Origin: Dactylonectria macrodidyma | Taxonomy: Eukaryota; Ascomycota; Sordariomycetes; Hypocreales; Nectriaceae | Length of the DNA stretch: 64,000 nucleotides | Assembly: GCA_020744425.1 (NCBI GenBank) | Contig: JAGMUV010000018.1 | Location: forward strand, 186,001 to 250,000 | Direction of reading: 5' to 3' | Part shown: positions 34,549 through 44,849 of the stretch, one piece after another | Layout of the letters: every line of letters begins with the position of its first letter | How positions within the stretch are numbered: the first letter of the stretch is position 1 | The notes under the pieces: model-generated | What the model was told of the DNA's origin: nothing | The model's database searches: none | The model's input: the letters and a program-made list of their open reading frames with translations, nothing else | Position numbers and translations under genes: made by a program

Positions 34549-35208
34549 TTAAATCTTCAGGTCTTCTGCTTCCTGCGACATTCCCTCCTCCAAACCCGAA
34601 TAATTCGTGTCATCAGATTCTATGTGGCCAAGAGTGTCACCGATGAAAATTTGAACCTTATTGGCGAAGTCCTTGGCTGCGGAAAAGATGCTTTCAGCGG
34701 CATCGTTGATGCTTGTCAAGACGGAATGACATTGGCCTGAATAAAGCTGATGGTCGTTGGCGGTATCTGTTGGAGATGGGGAAGACTCGTCGTTATCATC
34801 GTTGTCGTGCTCGACATCTGGATTAAGTCCCGTGTTGAAGACGCTGTATGCATCGGGTTTCCGTCCACCGCAAGCGTCGAAGGGATAACCGGGACACGGG
34901 ACGTTGCATTTAGAATCATCAAGCAGAGAGTGACGAGGTGGGTACGTGTCGGCGCAGAAACAGATATCTAGGTGCAAGATGGTGACAGACTTGTACCTCT
35001 GCATGCAGCGGTTGGAACATGAGCCAATAGAGAGGTATACCATGGGTTCACCAAGCGCAACAGCCGGGAGCGATCCGTAACAGCCCTGTGAAGTCACCAG
35101 ACCGGGGATGGCAACGCTCGCAGGCGGCTGCGACGGTTCTCGGCTCCGAGCAGCTGCTAGAGTTACCCAGAGGAGGAGAGTAGAGTAGACGGTAGTGAGT
35201 TTCGTCAT
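34549..35208 (-). CDS. WSC-domain secreted protein
   Basis: 219 aa from the ATG at 35208; the frame continues upstream only through a TTG. Residues 1-20 are a signal peptide. Residues about 42-125 form a WSC domain with the expected cysteines (GCYGSLP, CSNRCMQRY, CFCADTYPP, CPGYPFDACGG). WSC domains bind carbohydrate and occur in cell-wall stress sensors and secreted enzymes. Unlike Wsc sensors, the tail is Asp/Ser-rich then helical and has no transmembrane segment or GPI signal. It is therefore probably a secreted or wall-associated protein, or a truncated sensor. The domain is intact. Confidence 0.82.
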   Translation of the reverse strand: MTKLTTVYSTLLLWVTLAAARSREPSQPPASVAIPGLVTSQGCYGSLPAVALGEPMVYLSIGSCSNRCMQRYKSVTILHLDICFCADTYPPRHSLLDDSKCNVPCPGYPFDACGGRKPDAYSVFNTGLNPDVEHDNDDNDESSPSPTDTANDHQLYSGQCHSVLTSINDAAESIFSAAKDFANKVQIFIGDTLGHIESDDTNYSGLEEGMSQEAEDLKI

Positions 35209-35622
35209 TTTGGATCTCAACGAAGGGCTTAAAACGGGGAGATGCGAACAGTGCCAAATGAAGGCGTGAAAAAAGATCGCCCAACGTTTTGTTGTTTTTG
35301 TCGGTGGCGCAGCATTGGTCGATCCTTGCCCCTCTAATTTCCGTGGACGCTTGCTCGTATAGTGACCACTGTTAGCTCGTTGCGCTGAAATGATGGTAAG
35401 ATGACATCCTTGTCATATCTGGGCTGGCTGAGCGACCATTGACAAAAAACAGACTCGCAGGAACCCAACAACATGCATTTATTTCCTTAATATTCATTAC
35501 TATGCATTAAACTTAGCCTCACTATGTGACATCAGGCTCTTCAAACACTTAACACCCATCTATGGAGTCGTCAGTGCGTACTAGGTGGCATGAGCGGGCT
35601 CGAAGATAACAACCTCCAACTG
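35209..35622. other. Intergenic, no gene seen
   Basis: 414 bp between the WSC start codon and the kinase stop codon. Confidence 0.5.
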
Positions 35623-37918
35623 TCAATTTGTGACTTTCCATGTCTGTTCTGATTCCCCCTCAATTATTTTTCTCCAGTGTTGTGGAAGACACACGGCCAC
35701 CAGGGGAAATGCCTTTATGTCGGTGTCATCATGAGGCGACGGATCCCTCACGCTGCCGCTACCTTGTTGTGCTTCCCAGTCCATGGCACGCTCGTTCAGC
35801 CGGACACCAACAGCCCAGCCATCGTCCCAGAGAGCGATCACATGGATCATGTCCCCGCGTTCCAACGCAAATTCGTCTACTGCCCGTGGCTGATACGCCC
35901 AAAGGACACTCACTTTGTTTCCGGGTTCAATGTCATCCATGGAGTAATAGTCCTTGAAGAAGGGTAATTGTTCAGCCCTTTGCATTTTGAGATCTTGAGA
36001 GAGAGGTACTGTTGTAGTTTTCTTGGAAATGTTGAGGGGTAATACTGTTGCGGGATTGGAACCGGTCTTGAGAGTGTCGCTTGGGGGTGGCTTCGCAGTA
36101 TCCGCCGGAACATCGTTGGATGGGTCGTCCAAAGCGGACATTCTTGCGATTCGACCTCCACGTAGCACTTCATACCGCCGGGGAGCAGATTCTTCGTTCA
36201 ATTCCATAGCAGATTTGGGGGGCAATGGCATGCTCTTCGAGGGAGACGGTTGATTGAGGATATCCCCGTTACTGGTACTACGTCCGAAGAACTGTTTAAG
36301 CATCTTTCTAGCGGATCTCTTCTTGGGAGCCTCCTCATGCTTCTTCTCAGGATCTTGTGCTGCCTCTTCCTTTGACTTGCGTGTAGTAAGCAACCTGTCG
36401 TTTGCCTTGGAAGATGGACTTGGTGACTGGTTAGCAGTCACCATGTCGTTCTTGGGCTGGGCAGCGCCAGGGAGTGGCTTGTTAGTATTGTCTGGATCAT
36501 CCCTTGTTGTTTTATTAACCTGATTGATCGTAGCTGTCGAATCTGCTGGTCCAGTCGCCGCCTGTTCGACTCTCAGGCTGGTGGTGGGAAATTTACCCAG
36601 CGACAAGTCTATGGATGCTTCGAAGTTGGGGGCAAGAAAGGCAGGGTCCTTCGTAACAGTATTCTGACTCATCTGCGAAACAGTGCTCCAAGCCAGGTAT
36701 GATTCAGTGCCTGTTCCTGATGTTGCGGTAGTCTGGTGAACGGGCAACTGAACGACGAAGGCTTGCTCCTGTTGGTTAAAATCAATCGAGTTCCGTGGTT
36801 GTTGTTTCTCGGCCAATTTCATCCAGGCATGTTCTCTTGCTTGAAAGCAGGTGAGGCGGCCAGCAGGATGAGAAAGCATGACCAATGTCACAAATTCGAT
36901 GGCTTGTTCGTCTACTTTGACTTTCCGCAATGGGTCTGTCGGGAAATCGACTAAACCACGAGCATATTGGCGAAGCTTGTCTCCGGAGCCGAAAGTGGGT
37001 TCATCGCAGAGCATTTGAAATGTTGTCTCGCCGAGGCACCACATATCCGTAGCATACGGGTCAGCTTTTTCCGGGACGATATCGTCATAAAACCCGTGTC
37101 TTTCCGGAGACATGAACATCGGTGTGCCTCTCAGCAAGGTCGTCATGGCTGGGTTGTCTTCAACGCGCTTGCTGAGGCCATGGTCACATATCACGACCCA
37201 CCAGCGAGCTGGGGGATGTGACTTGATGAGGATATTCTAGTTGAGTTGGGCAATTAGAGTCAAATGCCAGGCCTTGAGGGTTATGCATACGTACCGCCGG
37301 TTTCAAGTCGCGATGAGCAAATCCCTCCTCGTGCATATAGCACAGCCCATCCAGGACTTGAGCAGCGATTTCCTGTGCTTGATCCACAGGCACTGGGCCC
37401 TGGGACGAAACATAGCTATCCAAATCGCCGAGCGGACAGTGCTCCATGGCTATGAACAAGAACTGGGGCCGTTGCGTTCGTTCCCACCAACCATAAAACT
37501 GCACAAAACAGCTGGAGTACTGGATACCATCTGTCAGTTTCAGGTGTTGGTTTACCATCAAATTTGGAGGAAATAAACGCACCTTGCGTTGAGAGAACTT
37601 GGCAAGCGCTTCCAACTCGCGGACATATTCTTCTGCTATAGACTGATGATTTGATGACTTGGCCTGTCGAGCCTCGTGAACCTTGATTGCTTTAACGGCG
37701 CGAGTTTTTGGCGAGGTGCTAGCATTTCCAGACACCCTTTCCTCCAGCGTCACGACGCCGCCTCCTCCGCTGCCAATGAGGCCCTTGTATCTCCATCGCT
37801 CTGTTTCCGTTGCTCCTCTAGGCCTAGAGGGACTCTGAAATATGTGTATCGTCTCTCCATCCGGCGTAGAGCGCGTCTCGAGCTTCGAATCGCGAACCAG
37901 GTCGGGCAGCCGCACCAT
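35623..37918 (-). CDS. Serine/threonine protein kinase with C-terminal SH3 domain
   Basis: Three exons: 37918-37583, 37519-37295 and 37236-35623, giving 724 aa. The kinase domain spans about residues 44-300: glycine loop IGSGGGGVV (48-56), ATP lysine in AVKAIKV (Lys79), HRDLKPAN (181-188), DHG in place of DFG (205-207) and SPE (230-232). All catalytic residues are present; His for Phe in DFG is unusual but keeps the metal-binding Asp. A long disordered region rich in Ser/Pro/Lys follows. An SH3 domain lies near 630-690 (VSVLWAYQPRAVDEFALERGD and GWAVGV). The upstream TTG is not the start. Both introns lack or nearly lack stops. The gene is head to head with the HeLo-like pseudokinase and may act with it. 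Confidence 0.85.
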
Positions 37919-38609
37919 TAGTGACAACGACGGCCACCTTCGGGATGCGACCGAAGGAGATGACCGAGCTGTGGCTAGAAGAGCTGTGGCTGGTTTCGTG
38001 TGTACTTCATCCAGTTATGGACGCTGACGCTGATGCATCGTATCTTAACGGAGGGTCGAGGATATTGAAACAAGAGGCCTCCAGGTTGAAAATGTTCCAA
38101 GTCAGCGCTCAGCCATAAAATAGCTTGACTGTGCCAGCCACAATCTACTCACAGCGGTTAGAGGCGTGTGGCGCTGTCTCAGCTCAAGACAAGGCTCTCA
38201 TTGCCACCCACCAAATGTATTTATTGACTCTTCTACCTACGTTATCTCAAAAGAATGTCATCCTCCTAAAGATTAAACCCAAAACATAAGAGTCTATGCA
38301 AAAAAGACTTCAAGAATTCCCTCGGCTTGATCAACTATCTCTAAGATTCACAACATATCATAGCGTCCATTCTCAATTTGCCTCACAACCCCGCTCTTGT
38401 GATGCCACTCGTGTCGCACTTTGATTGGTCTTAGATAAACCGCTCTAAGCGCCTGCAGCCCGCGCCCAACTCAACCGCATACACATCAAGAAAAGAGCAT
38501 TTGAACGACGCTGCTTGGTGGGAATTTTGGCGGTAACACATGCTTAGCCGTTGGTGAGATAAGGGGCACAACGTTGTACAATAACACTTGAGCTTGGAGC
38601 GTCGATACC
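37919..38609. promoter_or_regulatory. Bidirectional promoter region between kinase and HeLo-like pseudokinase
   Basis: 691 bp separate the two start codons on opposite strands. A pyrimidine-rich, A-rich block lies at about 38225-38300. Shared control is an inference from geometry only. Confidence 0.45.
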
Positions 38610-40278
38610 ATGGCTGAACTTGCTCTGGGAATTGTCGGAGCCATCGCAGCTCCAGACCTTTGCATCCAGTAAGACAATGACGGCATGCTGGATTTCGCTC
38701 TAACGTGGCTCTCAGATATGGCAAGAGACTCTTGAAAGTTTGTGCCGCATTCAGAAATGCCGAAAGCGAGCTCGATGAGCGCATTTTGTCAGTCGAGGCG
38801 AGTTGGATGCAGACTGCGCTCGGGCTGGACTTTGTCAAGAGCGTCGAAGATGTCATGAGCGAGGATCATCGGAAGATGCACTACAGGATTCTCGACATGG
38901 TCTTGGCCAAGCTCAAAGGTGTCATAACCATTCTCGAAGGGCTTTTGAAGAAGCCCAATGAGGCAGGCGAACCCGAAAAGCACGAGAACATCAAGCTGGT
39001 GATAAGAAAGACAAAGTATGTAGTGGTCAAGTCGTCACTTCTTGAGACTATCGATGAACTCGAGCAGTGGCAGCGAAAGGTTGAGTCATCCCTCTTCCTG
39101 ATCATGCGGATGATGGACCATCAAGTCGACGTTGAACTCGTTCGCCCGCGCCGACAGACTACCGTTGTGGCATCCATCCCATCTGCTAAGATTATCAGAG
39201 ACGGATTGAGGGATGAACAGCGACAGGATAATCTACAAATCTTCCGCAAGAAGAGCGAGCTTGAAACGATGACCAAGACGAAGCTGCCCTTCTGCGATGC
39301 TGTGTTGGGCCAGAGAGCGGGATCCAGCAAGCAACTCATTCTCGATCAAATCACCTGCTCTCCAGGATGCAACGTCGATATAGTGAAGAAGGACGTACGA
39401 GATCTTGCACGGAAGCTACAGCACAAAAGTCCGCAGACTTTTGGTCTCTTAACATGCAAGGGCGCCGTCAGAGATGAAACAAGAACGGGACCCTTTTTCC
39501 AAGCCATATTCACGTTTGTATTTGAGAAGCCCGAGGGTCTGGTTGATCCGCGCAGTCTCCGACATCTTCTCATAGCCGGATCTGCACCGCATTCCATGTC
39601 AGAGAAGCTCGACATCGCACGCGAGCTGGCTAAATCTGTCAGCTATGTACACACCTTCGGCTTCGTCCACAAGAATATCAGACCAGAAACCGTCCTGACG
39701 TTGGCCAATGACAAAACAGTCAGGAGGTCTACCTTTCTGGTTGGCTTCGACAACTTTCGCAGGGAAGATGGCCGTACCTATTTGCGAAATAGAGGCGACT
39801 GGACAAATGACCTATACCGGCATCCCAATCGCCAAGGCGTAACGCCAGTGGAGGACTACAAAATGCAGCACGACATTTTTAGCCTTGGGATATGTCTGCT
39901 GGAAATCGGATTATGGCGGTCTCTTGTCACTTACGACCCGAACTGTCAACATCCCATTCCGTCAGAAGGATTGGGCCTCAAAGAGGATGATATCCTCGTA
40001 GAGGATCTAGCGACCCTGAAGGAGAAGCTTGTGGAGATGGCCCAGCGTGAGTTGCCAGCATGCATGGGGACGAGGTACGCGCAAGTTGTCCAAACATGCC
40101 TGACCTGTCTTGATCGCGATAACGATGATTTCGGACGTGAGGCTGAGTTTCAAGACGAAGATGGCATTCGCATTGGGGTCAGGTACATAGAAAAGGTGAG
40201 CTATGGCCCGAGACTCGCAAAGATCACTATTTTAACAACAACTAGGTTTTACTTCGACTCGGCAGTATATGTGTATAG
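38610..40278 (+). CDS. HeLo-like N-terminal domain fused to a pseudokinase
   Basis: Three exons: 38610-38668, 38716-40195 and 40246-40278, giving 523 aa with consistent phases. The N-terminus (MAELALGIVGAIAAPDLCI) is a hydrophobic Gly/Ala helix followed by a helical bundle to about residue 140, as in HeLo-type fungal domains. Residues about 210-520 are kinase-like but dead: HKN replaces HRD (338-340), GFDNF replaces DFG (363-367), and no glycine loop or VAIK lysine is visible. The last exon is just 33 nt (VLLRLGSICV), as in related fungal proteins. HeLo domains of this type are linked to membrane damage and incompatibility cell death. Here the pseudokinase half could be a regulatory switch. 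Confidence 0.8.
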
Positions 40279-40356
40279 GGTAACTGGTTTGCTTCTGAGT
40301 AATTGCACGAAGGATTAAATTAGAGGACAATCAGAACGCGCATTAGACGATTAGTT

Positions 40357-40935
40357 ATGAATACTGCAGCCGACTCTGAGATACCAAATTTCGAAGGATT
40401 AACACGTCTTTCTATAGGCTTCAGGAGTAACAAGATAGTGGCAATGGTACGGAAAGCCAAAGAGCTGCTTAACACATTCTTCCCTCCTTTGCTAGTGAGA
40501 ATCGAAGACGAAGAAGTGCCGCAGCAGCGGAAAGCGGTGCCCATGCCGGGCCTGACCCTGGAAGAAATCGAGGGAAAAGTCATGGTAGCAAAACGGTCGA
40601 AAGCACCCGGTGAAGATGGCCTCCTGGCGATGGTGTGGAGACGACCGGTGGTAAAGTACCGGGTGTTAGCTCTCTTCGATGCCTCGCTCAGAGGCGGCAT
40701 AGTGCCTCACGAATAGAGAAGTGCCAAAATCATCCCGCTGAAGAAGCTAGACAAGGGAGACTACACGGTAGCGAAGACGTAGCGACCGGTATCGCTTTTG
40801 TCAATCCTTGGTAGGATAATGGAAGAGGTCGTCGCTGAGCGCATCTCCTCCGTGCCTGTTGGTGGACAAGCCTCATTTCACCCCACAGATGGGAATGTCT
40901 CCTTGGACATCGGGGTTGCTACTTCTCAAGACTCC
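40357..40935 (+). mobile_element. Non-LTR (LINE, Tad-like) retrotransposon reverse-transcriptase fragment
   Basis: The plus strand reads into the N-terminal reverse-transcriptase region: LEEIEGKVMVAKRSKAPGED (the KAPGxDG motif, 40558-40620), then a W-to-stop TAG at 40714, AKIIPLKKLDKGDYTVAKT, another stop, and RPVSLLSILGRIMEEVVAERI (to about 40850). This matches the start of the RT of Tad/I-clade LINEs. The catalytic FADD box, endonuclease and tail are absent, so it is a short relic. It begins 79 bp after the pseudokinase stop codon. Confidence 0.8.
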
Positions 40936-42067
40936 AGCTGACGGCCGTCAATCTTTAGCCCCCCCAACAAACTATCCTGGAAAGCCTAGGACTAGCCTAT
41001 ATAACCAATCGTGGCTACCGGAATCCACTGTACTAAATATGTCAACTATGTACGCATGCACGCAGCAACAGCCTAAACCGTTAACGACGTTTGTCAACCC
41101 TGGCGTCCCGATAAACTAGAACCTGGCTCCTGTGGGAGTTGGTGGCTTGCCTCGTGACTGTTGCTCTTCAGACGGCTCAAAATTATACCCCTGGGGCGCA
41201 CATCAAACAGCGAGGTCGATTTCTTAGGACCTAATTGTGAGCAACTGTGCACGCGAAGTATCTCTGTCCGCTTTGGTTCCTTTGCTTCGGGACTCATAGG
41301 TTTGTGTGCTGCCCGATAAAGATGTACGAGTAGCGGTAACTTCTATCGTTCTCGGTCCTCGTCAATCCCTCCGGCCATATTTCCACGATTGCCCTTGCTT
41401 ATCTGCCATGAACATTCTACATGCATGTTCATGGTAGTGGAATGATAGGTGAAATCGTTGAGGTATTATCTAAGGTGCGGTGTTGTTTTTCACGTCGATA
41501 AAGAGTACGGTTTTTTTTTCCACAACTTTAAGCATTCAAACTCAATGCTTTCACAGTCCTATTACAGTCACATTTTCCTCCGGTAACATATATAGCTAGA
41601 TATAAGGCCAGGTCTATCGGATCAATAGGAAAACTTTATATAGGGGTAGTCGTCGATTCAGACACGGCCCAGTGGTCTATCGGCTCTAGTCCCTTCGGTT
41701 TCCGCCCTCTCGCCGGTTTCTCGCCGGGTTTAGTGTTTAATGCAAGCTACCTGATGGCCATTCTTCAAGTGTTCCCAGTCCAACCTACGGCAACCGGAGC
41801 GGCACGTGCTGTTCTTGGCACAAGGCAGGTTTAGGTTGAGCTAGCAAGTCCCCTGAGCTTTCCATCAAGACCGACATGTACAAGGGTGTTTGGCTGAAGC
41901 GATGGGGGGCACGAGCGGCGTACGCGTCGGCGAGGACTTGTCGACAATGTCAGCACGAACCTGCAGCGGCTGGGTATATAGATGCCCAATACTCACCCTT
42001 GGTCACGAGCCACTATACCGTGACGTTGCGTGCTGTTCGCAAGGCTCAAGCGTTGAAGGGGAGGCTG
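40936..42067. other. Intergenic, no gene seen
   Basis: Eroded sequence after the LINE relic, with a T run at 41511-41520. No recognisable gene. Confidence 0.4.
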
Positions 42068-42205
42068 GCTTCCTAGCTCGTATGAGCTGGAAAAGCTTGA
42101 TCTTAGGCAACTGTAAAAGCATTGGGTTTAAAAATGCTTGAATGTGAAGAAAACTGCTTTATTTTGACTTTGTGACAGCAGAAACTCGCCCTCGATGGAT
42201 CGGAC
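42068..42205. repeat. Diverged dispersed repeat, copy A
   Basis: About 135 bp here resemble 62611-62752 and, more weakly, 62243-62322. Shared blocks include TTAGG(C/T)AACTGT, TTTTAAAAATGC-like, and GACTTTGTGACAGCAG/GGCTTTGTGCCAGCAG. Minus-strand reading gives similar short peptides in all three (FKPNAFTVA, SKPNTSTVT, SKANAYTIA), suggesting a transposase-type helix-turn-helix relic. The element's full extent is unknown. Confidence 0.5.
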
Positions 42206-42394
42206 AGCCAACTTAGAAGAGGGGAGGCTGGTGGCAGCGTACGTGCTGCATGATTCATTGAGTAATCAAAATCCTTCGTTGTGCGCATGCATCAGACACA
42301 AGAGTTCGCCCGACCAACGGCTGGTCAGTGCCTGCGGGTCAGCATGAATTGCCACAGGGTGACATGGCTGAGAGGTCTTGCTGGCATTTTGCGG

Positions 42395-43634
42395 TCAGCA
42401 ACCATCACTAATCATCGCTCTTGGCCACTGGATATAGGGTTCCCAAGCTGGATCCAGACTTTCACTGATCGCTCGCAAGGCCGTTCGACCCCAATTCTTC
42501 ATATACCACGCTGATGCTTCGGTGGTCCTGGCGACAGCACAGTAGTGTGCCAACAATATCAAGGCTGCTGAGTCTCTTGAGATCAATAGCGAAATGTACT
42601 CAGTAGACATGTATATCGGCCAAGTCATTGTCACTCGAAGCTCCGGGTCTGTTGTTGTAGCCTCGCAATGTTGGATCCAGTGGAGCAAGACGTCAATTTC
42701 GCGACAGATTACGCCCGAGTTAGAGCATGACGATATCGATATCCAAAGCGACCCTAGCTGCTGTCGAGTCTCTTCCAGCACCGACGAAGGAGGAAGGGCA
42801 GATTGGGCTTCAAAGAAGGGTGCAAATTTGCCGCGGTGGAGGTAATTTTGCGAGCAGCTGTGAATCTCATACATGCCCCGGATGAGAGAGAAGACGTCTA
42901 CGATGTCACGGATTGTGGGCGTCTGGGCTTGCTCAAGCCAGTCCTTGGAACGAGACGATGTCGCGAAAGCGCTGATAAGTAGAAGGCACGAGGCTGCAAA
43001 TATAGCCTCACAGTTCTCTTTGGTTATGTTGGTAATGGATTGGCGAATACCAGCTAAAGCCTCAGTCTGATGCCGAAACGCATGGTGTGCGTACCGTTGG
43101 TGGCCGTCTGGATGGAGGAAAACGAGATGCAGAGCGGCGACGGCGAGAACTTGATGCATGACGAAAGGGTACTCGAGTCCTAGTTTGGGCACTTCTACCT
43201 GCCAGATATGTCGGAGTGTCTCGGCTCGTGGGAATGACAACCATGTTGTGGCCGTGAAGTGATGCATGAGTTCCAGGTCATTGATCAACGCCTCATGCCG
43301 TCCAGGGGCGGCTGCTGAGGGAACCAGCCGGTCAAAGTAGGGGAAGGGGTCTGGCTGAGGTTTGCTTGCGTCCCGACTTCCCCTAGTCTTTGGAGAGCTC
43401 CTTGGGGCCTCAGCACGCGCAGCAGCCTGGGAGAGAGGTAGGCCTTCTGATTCATCGACAAGGCTACATGGCACGGCATGTCGGACGCAGGCGGAGCATG
43501 GCTTCTTCTCGTCGCACTGCCCAAGGTCAGCTTCAGCCATATGGGATCTCCACGGGCTAACTTCCCTTGACACGTCGCTTCCTGCATTTTAGACAGCCGC
43601 CGCGTGATTTCTTGTGGCCTAGTCGTGGCGGCAT
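42395..43634 (-). CDS. Zn2Cys6 transcription factor, with a non-canonical intron
   Basis: Two exons, 43634-43566 and 43516-42395, give 396 aa. The join restores a perfect zinc cluster: GGCLKCRKRRVK in exon 1 and CDEKKPCSACVRHAVPC in exon 2 (CX2CX6CX5CX2CX6C). Residues about 110-390 form the fungal-specific regulatory region, beginning LELMHHFTATTWLSF and continuing as in the Upc2/sterol-regulator-like subgroup of Zn cluster proteins. The intron at 43565-43517 ends in CAG but starts with GG rather than GT. No other donor keeps the frame. Either the site is mutated, making the gene defective, or splicing is unusual. The product would act in the nucleus on CGG-type sites. Confidence 0.7.
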
Positions 43635-44849
43635 TCTTGATGTTTGGTCTCGATTACGTTGTCGTCAGCGGCGGAGGTGATGCAGAGTCAGGGATGAGGA
43701 GGCCCTGGTCGGCCGAGATGATCACGGTCAAGGGAATGGAGGAAGTGGGTTGCCGGAGGACTTGGCCGCGTTCAATAAAGAATCGACTGTCAACGTCTAG
43801 CTCCAAGGACACGAAACGACTTGCTGCGTCACTCTGTCTTATGTGATGTGGTGGACGGGTCGGATACTACGGAGAGGCTGTACGCGTGGACCTGGTGCAT
43901 GTTCCGAGGCTATGTCTACACCCTAACACCAGCTGTTAGCCAGCCATAAACATAACTCATACTACTCCGGCAAGCCGGCACATGAATCTCTAAATCAACT
44001 TAACCTAATCCGCAAGCATGAGTCGCATCCCAACGCCTCCGCCTTGTCGCCGTCTGTGTTAATTGGATATTGAAACCACCGGCGCCACATCCTGGGTCAA
44101 AACCCAGAGTAAAAGCCTCCATAGCCAGAGCCGGGGCCGGGACTTGCAAAAGTTAGTATGCATGTCTATCGCCTAGCACGGCCGGGGTCCATGCCTCGCG
44201 AGCCCTGCATTTACCGCCAGTTCGGTCAATCGACCTCGACCTTCGCTACATACGCTAAAACGCTAGCCAAAGTTTCCTGTCTTAGCCCCACGCACCAGAA
44301 TCTAAATTGCTGTACAGAACGTTGGTATTGCGGTAAGCGTCAGGGGCGTCATGTTGGATGCTTGGATGACCACTGTCATGACCTCGTAACGTGTGTGCGT
44401 ATTGTTGAACTTCTGCTACAGCTCCCCCTTTGAGGTTAGGGAGGCCTAGGTTTTCCTAGCTCGGCGAGCTCTCCCCGATTCAACCCCGAAAGGCCGCCTA
44501 TTCTCACGTCCCCACCCTGCGCCTACGTGTTCCAACATAGTCCAATTCAATAATATGAGGGTATATAATATCGTGTGGTTAAATAAAATAAAAACTTAAA
44601 AATAGGATGTTGAGACACCGGTCCCTATGGCCTTCTGTAAAAGGGTTTTACAATTCAGCTGATCAAAGTCACGCCTATCGTAACCCATATTGTGCATATC
44701 CTTCCGGGATAAAATGGGTCATGCCCTTAGACATTTTCTTGTTGAAACGGTGAAAAATACTTAAGAAATCTAGCCATCGCTTTTTTTATAGTCACCGGAC
44801 ATGGTGAAAGACTTTAATCATTGGACAACAAGGAACGTTGCCTCACAAT
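43635..44849. other. Intergenic, no gene seen
   Basis: Promoter of the Zn2Cys6 gene at the left; AT-rich block at 44545-44610. No coding sequence recognised. Confidence 0.45.

Noticed and set aside
37237..37294. Premature end of the kinase at 37184
   Set aside because: That stop is reached only by reading through an intron with good GTACGT and CTAG borders; splicing restores HRDLKPAN and DHG.
37919..37927. Extended kinase start
   Set aside because: The codon is TTG; the first ATG is at 37918.
41650..41720. tRNA-like GC-rich stretch
   Set aside because: No cloverleaf with a plausible T-loop (GTTCRANYC) and paired acceptor ends could be drawn.
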